In this document: positions 1 to 7,410 of the stretch, in pieces
Position numbering within the stretch: position 1 is the first letter of the stretch
How the letters are laid out: every line of letters starts with the position of its first letter
DNA from: JAVBQF01 sp031549195
GTDB taxonomy: Bacteria; Bacillota_I; Bacilli_A; RF39; UBA660
Reading direction: 5' to 3'
Assembly: GCA_031549195.1 (NCBI GenBank)
Contig: JAVBQF010000032.1
Coordinates: 1-11,001, forward strand
Length of the DNA stretch: 11,001 nucleotides
Translations under genes and position numbers: made by a program
The notes under the pieces: generated by a model
The model's database searches: none
The model's input: the letters and a program-made list of their open reading frames with translations, nothing else
What the model was told of the DNA's origin: nothing

Positions 1-524
1 ATACCTAGTAAATTAGCATAATAACTAGGTTGATAATAAAATGATATATATTTATAAAAGTTTTGCAAATTTGATAATCCTGTATATGGATCCACACTAG
101 AAATATGATTAGTATTTGATGCATTTTCTGTTAGTAATGAATAAAAGTATGTATCATAGGTTTCAAGATAACCAAAGTTTATTACAAGAGCATAAATTAT
201 CATCATAACAAGAGTTAAGCCAAGTGATAATATTTCTACCTTAGAAAATTTAAATAATTCTTTTCTTTTAATACTTACAAATAAACAATATATACAAAAA
301 ACAAAATATAAGCTTCCAAATATCATCATCCAGACAGTTGATAATTTTAAAAGCATGACAATAAATACTGACAGAAAAAAGAATGAAATATTAGTAAGAT
401 AACCTAGACCAATATATTCATTATTTTTTAAATTTATTTTCTTTTTTAATATTATTCCTATAGCTTTCGAAGAAAAGAATAGAAACAATGTTATTACTAT
501 CAGTTTTAATATCAACATATACAT
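1..524 (-). CDS. Polytopic membrane protein, N-terminal part (DUF6077-like), runs off the left edge
   Basis: An open frame of about 174 codons begins at ATG 524 (or ATG 518) and reaches the window edge without a stop, so only the N-terminus is present. About four hydrophobic segments are visible, near residues 3-24, 43-62, 66-86 and 98-120. They are followed by a loop reading LETYDTYFYSL and then DPYTG. In DUF6077-type membrane proteins, often found with glycosyltransferases, a D..FY stretch after the early helices and a DPYTG motif occur in a similar arrangement; I recall this pattern and could not search for it. ATG 518 has AGGT at 7-nt spacing and may be the better start. The gene follows the DUF2304 gene by 10-16 nt, as the fourth gene of the flippase operon. 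I infer a lipid-linked-sugar-dependent glycosyltransferase or a polymerase-like role. The coding call is firm; the family is tentative. Confidence 0.8.
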   Translation of the reverse strand, partial: MYMLILKLIVITLFLFFSSKAIGIILKKKINLKNNEYIGLGYLTNISFFFLSVFIVMLLKLSTVWMMIFGSLYFVFCIYCLFVSIKRKELFKFSKVEILSLGLTLVMMIIYALVINFGYLETYDTYFYSLLTENASNTNHISSVDPYTGLSNLQNFYKYISFYYQPSYYANLLG

Positions 525-534
525 TACCTAATTT

Positions 535-888
535 CTATTTATTTTTATTTTTTTTCTCAGCTTCATATACATATAAACTCATTTTTTGAGTTAAAACTTT
601 ATTTTTTTCTTTTTCAAGTGATAATCTAATAGTTTGAAAAAACATCATTATATATAAGAAAAATATAAATAAAGTTAGAATAAAGTTACTTGTTGACTGA
701 AATCCTAAAGCCTTAGATATATCGTGAGATAGATTTGGAAATATTGATAAAATTAGCAATATAATGCTCCAAACTATCCAAACTATGGAATCATCTATAT
801 TTAATTTATGTTTTCTAATTTCTAATATAATGTAAATTAACGTTAGTAAGCTAGCAATAATAAATACAATTTGTAATTGTTCTCCCAT
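535..888 (-). CDS. DUF2304 family small membrane protein
   Basis: This 117-residue protein has three predicted membrane helices, at about residues 5-23, 34-51 and 68-87. A charged, lysine/glutamate-rich cytoplasmic tail of about 30 residues follows and could form a coiled coil. Length, helix layout and the spacing (N-terminal QI-hydrophobic start, W-rich second helix, FPNL turn) match DUF2304. Genes of that family commonly sit beside DPM1/GT2-type glycosyltransferases, exactly as here, where the GT2 gene ends 13 nt upstream. The biochemical role is unknown. From context I infer a membrane anchor or partner for the neighbouring polyprenyl-phosphate glycosyltransferase. The start is well supported by AGGAGG placed 4 nt before ATG 888. 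The stop is TAG, and the next membrane-protein gene begins within 16 nt. Confidence 0.85.
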   Translation of the reverse strand: MGEQLQIVFIIASLLTLIYIILEIRKHKLNIDDSIVWIVWSIILLILSIFPNLSHDISKALGFQSTSNFILTLFIFFLYIMMFFQTIRLSLEKEKNKVLTQKMSLYVYEAEKKNKNK

Positions 889-901
889 ACTTCCTCCTAT
901 T

Positions 902-1597
902 TTACTTTCTAAATGGCTGAATGAAAACTATTGATGTTATCATCCTCAACATATATTTTATAGTATGTCCAACGTTGAATAAGCTATCTCCAAATTCACG
1001 TTCTTTCATTTCAACTTGAACTTCTTTTATCCTTCTTCCTGTTTTAATCATATATACTAGTGTATCTGGCTCTGGTGGATTGTTCATATCTAAAGCATAA
1101 TCTTTTTGAGTTTCTTTGTCGTAGGCTCTCATTCCACTAGTTGGATCCGTTATTTTTCTACCTGTTACAATCCTAATAGTCAAAGAAAGAATTCTGCTTC
1201 CCAACATTCTAAGAGTAAATGGCTTCTTTTTACTTTCAAATCTAGAACCGATAACAATACTATTACCTTTTTCTATTTCCTCAACTAAATCCTTAATATA
1301 CTTTGCTTGATGTTGTCCGTCTCCATCAAATTGAATAGCAATATCATACTCGTTTTTCATAGCATATTTTAAACCAGTTTGAACAGCACCAAATAAACCT
1401 AAGTTAATTAAGCTGTCAATACAATTATAATTATTTTTTCTGCATACTTCTAATGTTTTATCTTTTGATCCATCATTTATTATAACATAATCAACATCTT
1501 TAGCATTTTCAGTAATATCATTTACAACATTGCAAATGTTAAGCTCTTCATTATAACAAGGTATAATTATTAAAGTTTTTAGTTTGTTTTTTTTCAT
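902..1597 (-). CDS. Family 2 glycosyltransferase, DPM1/polyprenyl-phosphate sugar transferase-like
   Basis: This 231-residue soluble GT-A glycosyltransferase shows the nucleotide-binding start IIPCYNEE (residues 11-18), NDGSKD (41-46), the metal-binding DGD motif in FDGDGQH (90-96; D91 and D93), GSRF (117-120) and TDPTSGMRAYD (150-160). This is the dolichol-phosphate mannosyltransferase/undecaprenyl-phosphate glycosyltransferase group. There are no C-terminal membrane helices, so membrane association probably comes from a partner; the adjacent DUF2304 protein is the obvious candidate. The likely reaction is transfer of a sugar from a nucleotide donor to polyprenyl phosphate at the inner face of the membrane; sugar identity cannot be read from sequence. 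ATG 1597 lies 1 nt after the flippase stop. Its AGGAG site (6-nt spacing) is embedded in the last flippase codons, suggesting translational coupling. The stop is TAA. Confidence 0.9.
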   Translation of the reverse strand: MKKNKLKTLIIIPCYNEELNICNVVNDITENAKDVDYVIINDGSKDKTLEVCRKNNYNCIDSLINLGLFGAVQTGLKYAMKNEYDIAIQFDGDGQHQAKYIKDLVEEIEKGNSIVIGSRFESKKKPFTLRMLGSRILSLTIRIVTGRKITDPTSGMRAYDKETQKDYALDMNNPPEPDTLVYMIKTGRRIKEVQVEMKEREFGDSLFNVGHTIKYMLRMITSIVFIQPFRK

Positions 1598-1598
1598 A

Positions 1599-3113
1599 CT
1601 ACACTCCTACTCTTGACACTAAACTGAATATTATCTTTTTTGTTTCTTTTATCATTTCTTTTTCAGTAAATATATTAACTATTAATTGAACTATAAAGGT
1701 TGCTAATGTTACCCCGATTCCGTACAGCATCCATATAATATAAGAGTCCATTTTTTGCGGTATCAATAGCATCATAACTAGTATAACAAGTATGGATATT
1801 AAGGCACTTGATATTATTCTTTTTAATACTCTTTTATTATTAGTATGTAATATTTTATTATTAGTATAAATAATAAAGTCAATAGTTCTATAAAGATTAG
1901 ACAAAATGCATCCCAGTAAGGCTCCATATATTCCAAATAGTGGTATAAAAATTATTTGTCCAATTATATTAACAAACATTTCTATTATTGATCTATTCTT
2001 TGTTTCTTTGAAATGACCAGATGCAATTACTAGTGTTCTTGCTGGTATTTTCATATTATTAAGTAATCCTACAAATGCAAACATAGCTCCAAGAATTGGT
2101 AAATAGTAATTTATATCTGTCATTTCTCTTGTATATATGCTAATGAACGGCATTATAAGAATAAATGCTACTATATAAAGAATTGTTATAGAAAACATAT
2201 AAATCCATTCATATATATTAAAAGCTTTATTTAAAACTGCTGTTTCCTTCTTTGTTATTATCTCACCGAATGAGGCATATATAGCATTTGATACAATACT
2301 ACAAATCATATTAAGCCCTGAAAAAACCAATAAGTATACCGAATAAATACTAGCATACTTAAATCCTAAAAAGAAAGATATTAAGATGATTGAACTAGCA
2401 TTTACCATTAATGCTGTTATTTCATGAATGATAGCATCATTTCTTTGTTTTATTTCACCTAGCAGCGGTTTTTCTTTATTATCTAAATAAGAATAATTTT
2501 TCTTAATATAATAAGCTAGTATAAGTATTCTCATTACATAGACGATACTAGCTCCTAATTGAACTATTATAATACTTTGATTTAGCTTAATAAGAACTAT
2601 AGCAATTAAAACATTTAATATATTACCGATTGTTTGAGCAAGTGCTACCACAAAGTTCTTTTGTTCTGCACTAAGTAATGCTTGATACTTACCAATGACA
2701 TAAAACTCTGAAAGACCTGCTATTCCCATAACAATTACTAATAATCCTACAGTAAGTTTATCAATATTATCGACTACGAAAAAAGGATATATCATGGCAA
2801 CTATTAACAGTATTACTGAAAACAAATTACCTGCTTTAATAAACATTTTATTAGTTGCGTTATAAATTCCATTTATTTTCTTTGTATCTTTATTAGCAAG
2901 TGGTTTATATAATGCATACGTTGATGCTGATGCAATTCCTGCTCCAGTAAGTCCCGCATAACTCATTATTTGTCTTATAGTTGAAACAAGACCATTTATT
3001 ATAGATCCAAAATGAGAAATAATCATAGGTGGTAATATAAAATTAACAATTATACCAACTACTTGTTGTAAAACATTAAAGATCATATTTTTTATTGTTC
3101 TTTTTGTTCTCAT
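1599..3113 (-). CDS. Oligosaccharide/polysaccharide flippase (Wzx-like, MATE/MOP superfamily)
   Basis: This 504-residue, highly hydrophobic protein has roughly 12-14 membrane helices spread along its whole length. Its N-terminus (basic start, then NVLQQVVGIIVNFILPPMII) and the following segment (GSIINGLVSTIRQIMSYAGLTG) resemble lipopolysaccharide/capsule flippases of the MOP superfamily, which move lipid-linked oligosaccharide across the cytoplasmic membrane. The length is normal for the family and no truncation is seen. ATG 3113 has AGGAG at 7-nt spacing, and a near-consensus promoter sits just upstream, so this is the first gene of its operon. The following GT2, DUF2304 and membrane-protein genes support a role in surface glycan or teichoic-acid-like polymer export. 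Substrate is not predictable. The stop is TAG. Confidence 0.9.
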   Translation of the reverse strand: MRTKRTIKNMIFNVLQQVVGIIVNFILPPMIISHFGSIINGLVSTIRQIMSYAGLTGAGIASASTYALYKPLANKDTKKINGIYNATNKMFIKAGNLFSVILLIVAMIYPFFVVDNIDKLTVGLLVIVMGIAGLSEFYVIGKYQALLSAEQKNFVVALAQTIGNILNVLIAIVLIKLNQSIIIVQLGASIVYVMRILILAYYIKKNYSYLDNKEKPLLGEIKQRNDAIIHEITALMVNASSIILISFFLGFKYASIYSVYLLVFSGLNMICSIVSNAIYASFGEIITKKETAVLNKAFNIYEWIYMFSITILYIVAFILIMPFISIYTREMTDINYYLPILGAMFAFVGLLNNMKIPARTLVIASGHFKETKNRSIIEMFVNIIGQIIFIPLFGIYGALLGCILSNLYRTIDFIIYTNNKILHTNNKRVLKRIISSALISILVILVMMLLIPQKMDSYIIWMLYGIGVTLATFIVQLIVNIFTEKEMIKETKKIIFSLVSRVGV

Positions 3114-3136
3114 CTTTATACTCCTATGCTCATTTA

Positions 3137-3165
3137 ATTATAACACGCAAAAAAAATGATGTAAA
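3137..3165 (-). promoter_or_regulatory. Sigma-A-type promoter of the flippase/glycosyltransferase operon
   Basis: On the minus strand, TTTACA (3165-3160) and TATAAT (3142-3137) are separated by exactly 17 nt, with a TG one base before the -10 box (extended -10). The -35 box matches TTGACA in 5 of 6 positions and the -10 box is perfect. The predicted start near 3130 gives a leader of about 17 nt to ATG 3113. The promoter lies just downstream of the terminator of the preceding operon, a clean operon boundary. Confidence 0.8.
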
Positions 3166-3187
3166 CAATTGTGTCGAATTAAGTAAA

Positions 3188-3215
3188 TAAAGAAAGGAAT
3201 ATTCTCCTTTCTTTA
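3188..3215 (-). terminator. Rho-independent terminator after the COG2509 flavoprotein gene
   Basis: An inverted repeat has arms at 3188-3198 and 3205-3215, perfect over 11 bp around a 6-nt loop. It starts 9 nt after the TAA stop of the flavoprotein gene. In the minus-strand direction it is followed by a U-rich but interrupted tract (ATTTACTTAATT). The stem is AT-rich with only a few G-C pairs, so strength may be moderate. On the plus strand the stem is followed by a run of T, but no plus-strand gene is present. Confidence 0.7.
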
Positions 3216-3223
3216 AACATTTT

Positions 3224-4804
3224 TTATAAATATTTTTCAATTATTTTTTCAGAAGCTTTAATGCCATCTACAGCTGACGTCACAATTCCACCAGCATATC
3301 CTGCTCCTTCACCAATTGGATACAATCCACTTAAGCCTACTGATTCAAATGATTCTGTTCTTACAATTTTAATAGGCGACGAGCTTCTTGACTCTATTGC
3401 AGTTAATATTGCGTCACCATCAGCAAATCCTTTGATTTTTGTATCAAAATATTTAATTGCTTCCTTCAAAGTATCAGATATATAGTTAGGCAATAATAAA
3501 TTCAAGTCTGTTAGTGTAACCCCTGGGGAATAGCTTGGTTTTATCTTGCCTATACTTGTAGACTTCTTATTATTTAGAAAGTCTTCTACCCTCTGAGCAG
3601 GTGCATTATAATTGCTTCCGCCTAATTCATATGCCCTTTTTTCTAATTTTCTTTGTAAATACATACCTGCTAGCGGGTGGTCACTTTCATAATCTTTCTT
3701 TTCTACATTTACTAATAAAGCTCCATTTATATTTATATTATCTCTTTTATATTTACTCATTCCATTTGTAACAACCATCCCCTTCTCTGACGAGGCAGGA
3801 ACAACGAATCCTCCTGGACACACACAAAAGGTATAGGCACTTCTCCCTTTATTAGAATGATATACTAATTTATAATCAATTGGGTCTAAAGCTTTATGAT
3901 TATAATATTTACCATATTGGCTTTTATTAATACTTTCTTGTAGATGTTCTATTCTAACACCTATAGAAAAGTTCTTTTGTTCTAATTTAATACCCTTACT
4001 ATGTAGCATCTCAAAAGTATCTCTAGCACTATGACCGATTGCTAGTACTACTTCATCTGTAGCTATTTCTTCGTTATTATTTACTTCAATACCAATTATC
4101 TTATTATTATCAATTATTATATTAGTAAGTTTTGTATTAAACCTTAATTCTGCCCCATTATCAATTAAATAGTTTCTTATGTTCTTAATAGTTTCTACCA
4201 AAATGTCAGTTCCAATATGCGGTTTATAATCATACATTATTTCTCTTGGAGCACCAAATGAAATAAATTCATCAATAACTTTAGTTATTCTTTCATCATT
4301 TGTTCCTGTCGTTAACTTTCCATCAGAGAAAGTTCCAGCTCCACCTTCACCAAACTGAATATTAGAATCAATATTTAATATTCTATTATTACTAAAATTT
4401 TCAATATCTTTTAACCTTTCTTCTACTTTTTTTCCACGTTCAATAACAATTGGTTTAATACCACTTTGAACAAGTATTAATGCAGAAAAAAGACCAGCAG
4501 GACCACATCCTACTATAACTGGTCTACTATTTAAATTCTTATTTACTTTTTTAACTTCATATTTATTAATAATGGCTTTGGAAACATTTTTAAACTTATT
4601 TTTAGATAAATATAATTTCTCATTATTAATTTCAACATTTACTGTATAAATAAATAAAATATTATTTTTATCTCTTGAATCAATTGATTTTCTAATTATA
4701 TCAACCTTTATAATACTATTAATCTTATAATCTTTTTCAATTTTCTTATATAAGTCATCTATATTAGAATCAATACTCATTTTTATCTCTGTTATTCTAA
4801 TCAT
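3224..4804 (-). CDS. FAD-dependent dehydrogenase, COG2509 family
   Basis: This 526-residue cytoplasmic flavoprotein has a family-specific N-terminal domain of about 90 residues, then a Rossmann FAD-binding motif (VGCGPAGLFSA, about 98-108) with an acidic residue ending the second strand (IER, E122). It continues with FGEGGAGTFSDGKL (151-164), a cysteine-containing CVCPGG segment, and the C-terminal FAD motif GEGAGYAGG (498-506). This order matches the uncharacterised FAD-dependent dehydrogenases of COG2509; substrate is unknown. I chose ATG 4804 because family members typically begin MIRI.EIK. A GTG at 4813 would add three residues and has only a weak upstream GGAAAG. The start overlaps the stop of the upstream flavoprotein gene as ATGATTAG (8 nt), implying translational coupling. 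The stop is TAA, followed by a terminator. Confidence 0.88.
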   Translation of the reverse strand: MIRITEIKMSIDSNIDDLYKKIEKDYKINSIIKVDIIRKSIDSRDKNNILFIYTVNVEINNEKLYLSKNKFKNVSKAIINKYEVKKVNKNLNSRPVIVGCGPAGLFSALILVQSGIKPIVIERGKKVEERLKDIENFSNNRILNIDSNIQFGEGGAGTFSDGKLTTGTNDERITKVIDEFISFGAPREIMYDYKPHIGTDILVETIKNIRNYLIDNGAELRFNTKLTNIIIDNNKIIGIEVNNNEEIATDEVVLAIGHSARDTFEMLHSKGIKLEQKNFSIGVRIEHLQESINKSQYGKYYNHKALDPIDYKLVYHSNKGRSAYTFCVCPGGFVVPASSEKGMVVTNGMSKYKRDNININGALLVNVEKKDYESDHPLAGMYLQRKLEKRAYELGGSNYNAPAQRVEDFLNNKKSTSIGKIKPSYSPGVTLTDLNLLLPNYISDTLKEAIKYFDTKIKGFADGDAILTAIESRSSSPIKIVRTESFESVGLSGLYPIGEGAGYAGGIVTSAVDGIKASEKIIEKYL

Positions 4805-5996
4805 TTCTATCACTTATATTCTTTCCAACAATATATCCACTAGTCCATGCCCATTGTAAATTATACCCACCGCATATACCATCTACATCTAGTACCTCAC
4901 CAGTAACATATAAATTTTTATTGAAATTAGACTCTAAGTTCTCATTAAATTCAGATAGTTTAATACCACCACTTGTTACTTGAGCTTCTATAAAATCTTT
5001 TGTCCCTAAAATTGTAAAGCTCCAATTTTTTAGCTTACTTATTATATTCATTAGTTGTACTTCTCCTTGTATTAAATCATTATACCCAAGCTCTTTCATT
5101 ATAGATAAAGCAACTTTCTTATTAACAATACCAGCAAGTAATTCTTCTATTTGTATTCCATCATTTATTTTATCCCTTAGAAAATTAAATATATATTCAT
5201 CTTTATACTCATTAAGTAAATCTAATACTACTTCTACTTTTTTATCCAGTTTACTTGCTGCTACTGAAGACAAGTTAAATATACATATACCAGACAATCC
5301 TAACTCATTAAACAGTACTTCTCCAACTTCTTCTTTTAATATTACTCCATTAATAAGTAAACTAGCTTTTGCCTTTACTCTTATTCCTTTTAAACTTGCT
5401 AGATTACCGTTATTTGAAGTAAGACTAACTAACGTTGGATAAAGACTCGTAGAGGTATGTCCTAGTATTTCTAACAATTTATATCCATTATGTTTTTCAT
5501 CAAATTTAAAATAGGTTTTGCCACCTGTACTTATTACAACATACTTAGATTCAAGCATATTATTATTTTTATCGATTATCTGATAGTGATTATCCTTTTT
5601 TATAATATTGATTACTTCAAAATCACATATTTCTTTTACGTTTTGTTTTCTTAAGTTTAATCTTAAAATATCAAGTACCGTTGATGCTTGATTGCTATAT
5701 GGATAAACATTACCATTATCTATTCTAGTTAAAAGTCCAAAGTCATTAAATAATTTTATAGTTTCTTGATAGCTTAATCTATTTAAATAATCTTCTAATA
5801 TGTCCTTATTGGAAGAATTATAGTTTACTAAATCTAAATTAGTATTAGTCATATTACAGCGACCATTACCTGTAACTAATATCTTCTTGCCAACTCTATC
5901 ATATTTTTCCAATATAACTACACTTTTAGTCCTACTAGCCATAATGGCACATAAAAGACCCGATGCTCCTCCACCAACAATTGCAACATCTACCAT
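4797..5996 (-). CDS. HI0933-like (BaiN/RdsA-type) NAD(P)/FAD-dependent oxidoreductase
   Basis: This 399-residue protein, of normal family length, is complete. It shows the dinucleotide-binding motif VGGGASG (7-13) with E30 at the end of the second strand, then RVGKKILVTGNGRCNMTN (34-51), a hallmark of the HI0933/YhiN family. TSGGI in the C-terminal third and the closing FAD motif GEVLDVDGICGGYN (366-379), followed by LQWAWTSG, also fit. Family members carry FAD. One clostridial relative, BaiN, has been implicated in bile-acid dehydroxylation, but most have no known substrate, and nothing here supports a bile-acid role: no other bai gene is present. ATG 5996 lies 4 nt after the GT4 stop with a purine-rich GGGAAGAGAG upstream. 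Its end overlaps the next flavoprotein gene. The stop is TAG. Confidence 0.9.
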   Translation of the reverse strand: MVDVAIVGGGASGLLCAIMASRTKSVVILEKYDRVGKKILVTGNGRCNMTNTNLDLVNYNSSNKDILEDYLNRLSYQETIKLFNDFGLLTRIDNGNVYPYSNQASTVLDILRLNLRKQNVKEICDFEVINIIKKDNHYQIIDKNNNMLESKYVVISTGGKTYFKFDEKHNGYKLLEILGHTSTSLYPTLVSLTSNNGNLASLKGIRVKAKASLLINGVILKEEVGEVLFNELGLSGICIFNLSSVAASKLDKKVEVVLDLLNEYKDEYIFNFLRDKINDGIQIEELLAGIVNKKVALSIMKELGYNDLIQGEVQLMNIISKLKNWSFTILGTKDFIEAQVTSGGIKLSEFNENLESNFNKNLYVTGEVLDVDGICGGYNLQWAWTSGYIVGKNISDRND

Positions 5997-6000
5997 ATTT

Positions 6001-7146
6001 TTACTCTCTTCCCTTTAGGTTTTTATAAAAGTCTAAATGTTCTTCTTTTACTACATCAAACAAATAACTACTAGCTCTTTCATAAGCTTTATTACCACAT
6101 TCTACTCTTTTTACCTTATCTTCAATAAGATTATTTATTCTTTTTATCATTTCGTTCTTACTTCTATTTTCAACTAAAATACCATAATTATTATTGTCAA
6201 GTATTTCCCTTGCACCTAACGCTGAGGAATATGCGACTAAAGGAAGATGCATAATACCGGCTTCAAGAAGCACTAATCCAAATGATTCAAAAGTAGAAGT
6301 CATTACATAAATAGAACTATTTAGATATATTTCATTAATACTTTTTTGGTCTAGAAATCCTGTAAAATTAACATAATTACTTAATTCTAATCGTACTGCC
6401 TTCTCTCTTAATTTACTATTTAATACTCCATCACCAATTATTGTCAAAGTCCAATCAGGGTGCATTTTATGAAGAACACTAAAAATATCAAGTAAATCAC
6501 TATATCCTTTTTCAGAAGATAATCTACCCGTGGTAACTATATTTTTAGATACTAGTTTATTTTCAGAACTGTTTGCAAGTTCAACTGGCCATTTTAAATA
6601 TTTTACCTTATCACAATACTGAGGAAATTCTTCCTTATAAAAGTCTGTTAAATACTGTGATGATGGTAGAAAATAGTTTACACCTTCTATTATTTTACCA
6701 ATATTGCTTATATATTTTGTATTATTATTATGATATTCGTGTTCATGAGCAATCTTAATAATATCATTTCGTTTTGATGACGCTAAAAATAAAGAAAACT
6801 CACTTCTTGTCGATATAATAATATCACTCTCACACTCTGCAATAGTCTTCTTTATTAAACTCTTTTTTAAATATAGTATTTTAATAGATTTAATTCCTTC
6901 TTGTATAACTTTAAATATTCTTTTTTCCTTTAATGCTTGAAGAAAGGTATCCCTATTTGGCTTATCTTCTAACAAATAGCTAACCTTTACATTCGTAGGT
7001 ATAGAAAAAGGTGGTTTATTACTCATCTTGTAAAAAGAAATTATTTCAATCTCAAAATCATTATGCAACATATTAACAAGTGATGATATGCACTTTTCAA
7101 TACCTCCATAATTTAGATGTAAAGCTAATATTGTTATTTTTTTCAT
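6001..7146 (-). CDS. Family 4 glycosyltransferase (GT-B fold)
   Basis: This 381-residue protein has the N-terminal GT-B start ITILALHLNYGGIEK, with a glycine-rich acceptor-side loop (GGIEK) typical of GT4. The C-terminal donor domain shows TTGRLSSEKGY (205-215), TIIGDG (235-240), FTGF (261-264) and the catalytic EX7E motif ESFGLVLLE (E287 and E295). It probably transfers a sugar from a nucleotide donor to a lipid- or glycan-bound acceptor at the cytoplasmic membrane face; sugar and acceptor are not readable. I chose ATG 7146 over GTG 7152 because GAGGT at 7151-7155 sits 4 nt before the ATG but overlaps the GTG. It is the first gene of its operon, with its own promoter at 7179-7207, and is followed 4 nt later by an HI0933-like flavoprotein gene. 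The stop is TAA. Confidence 0.9.
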   Translation of the reverse strand: MKKITILALHLNYGGIEKCISSLVNMLHNDFEIEIISFYKMSNKPPFSIPTNVKVSYLLEDKPNRDTFLQALKEKRIFKVIQEGIKSIKILYLKKSLIKKTIAECESDIIISTRSEFSLFLASSKRNDIIKIAHEHEYHNNNTKYISNIGKIIEGVNYFLPSSQYLTDFYKEEFPQYCDKVKYLKWPVELANSSENKLVSKNIVTTGRLSSEKGYSDLLDIFSVLHKMHPDWTLTIIGDGVLNSKLREKAVRLELSNYVNFTGFLDQKSINEIYLNSSIYVMTSTFESFGLVLLEAGIMHLPLVAYSSALGAREILDNNNYGILVENRSKNEMIKRINNLIEDKVKRVECGNKAYERASSYLFDVVKEEHLDFYKNLKGRE

Positions 7147-7150
7147 AGGC

Positions 7151-7155
7151 ACCTC
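7151..7155 (-). promoter_or_regulatory. Shine-Dalgarno site fixing the GT4 start at ATG 7146
   Basis: GAGGT on the minus strand lies 4 nt upstream of ATG 7146. It overlaps the alternative GTG start at 7152-7150, which therefore cannot use it. Confidence 0.7.
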
Positions 7156-7178
7156 ATATATGTTCTTCTATATAATTT

Positions 7179-7207
7179 AGTATAATATAGTAATATAGTT
7201 TTAACAA
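7179..7207 (-). promoter_or_regulatory. Sigma-A-type promoter of the GT4/flavoprotein operon
   Basis: On the minus strand, TTGTTA (7207-7202) and TATACT (7184-7179) are separated by 17 nt. The -10 box matches 5 of 6 and the -35 box 4 of 6 consensus positions. The predicted start near 7172 gives a leader of about 25 nt containing the Shine-Dalgarno site. The surroundings are very AT-rich with repeated TATAAT/TATAATTTAG-like words, so alternative -10 boxes are possible. Confidence 0.6.
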
Positions 7208-7277
7208 GAAGATACCTATAATTATTACATCATTTTACTATGATTTGCAGTGATATTTATAGTATTATTTAAATAGT

Positions 7278-7323
7278 AAAAAGCGTCTAGCTGACTTCAC
7301 TTAATGTGAAATAGGCCAAACGC
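7278..7323 (-). terminator. Compound-stem rho-independent terminator downstream of yebC
   Basis: Outer arms at 7315-7323 and 7283-7291 pair over 9 positions (two G-U wobbles). They enclose an inner hairpin with arms 7306-7310 and 7296-7300 (TTCAC/GTGAA) and a 5-nt loop. Five U residues (7282-7278) follow directly in the minus-strand direction. Only this strand has the U-tract. It lies about 90 nt beyond the yebC stop and before the GT4 promoter, closing the cpaF-tadB-tadC-yebC unit. It may also end a separate small transcript. Confidence 0.75.
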
Positions 7324-7338
7324 ACTCTATATGTGATA
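7278..7338 (-). ncRNA. Candidate short non-coding RNA (or structured 3' UTR of yebC)
   Basis: If the promoter at 7345-7374 is active, the product is about 60 nt and consists almost entirely of the compound hairpin and U-tail. I do not recognise it as a known RNA family. The simpler reading is that the segment is just the yebC 3' UTR and terminator. A second small hairpin (TGATAG/CTATCA at 7334-7348) overlaps the proposed -10 box and start site. Confidence 0.2.
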
Positions 7339-7344
7339 GCATCT

Positions 7345-7374
7345 ATCATACAAAATCAAATATATCCTTGTAAA
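7345..7374 (-). promoter_or_regulatory. Possible promoter inside the yebC-GT4 intergenic region
   Basis: On the minus strand, TTTACA (7374-7369) and TATGAT (7350-7345) are separated by 18 nt, each one mismatch from consensus. The predicted start near 7338 would give a short transcript ending at the 7278-7323 terminator. In DNA this AT-rich, promoter-like words arise by chance, so support is modest. Confidence 0.3.
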
Positions 7375-7410
7375 TTAAATACACCTTTTATAAATAAAGT
7401 ATATTAACCA

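Noticed and set aside
4805..4813. GTG 4813 as start of the COG2509 gene
   Set aside because: Family N-termini fit ATG 4804 (MIRI.EIK), and ATG is preferred. The difference is only three residues and is not fully settled.
7171..7200. Short tandem-like TATAATTTAG/TATAATATAG words
   Set aside because: They are degenerate, only two or three copies, and are explained by the AT-rich promoter region; not a genuine repeat array.
7211..7270. Riboswitch or operator upstream of the GT4 promoter
   Set aside because: The stretch is AT-rich with only weak, short complementarity. I found no recognisable riboswitch core and it lies upstream of the predicted start site.
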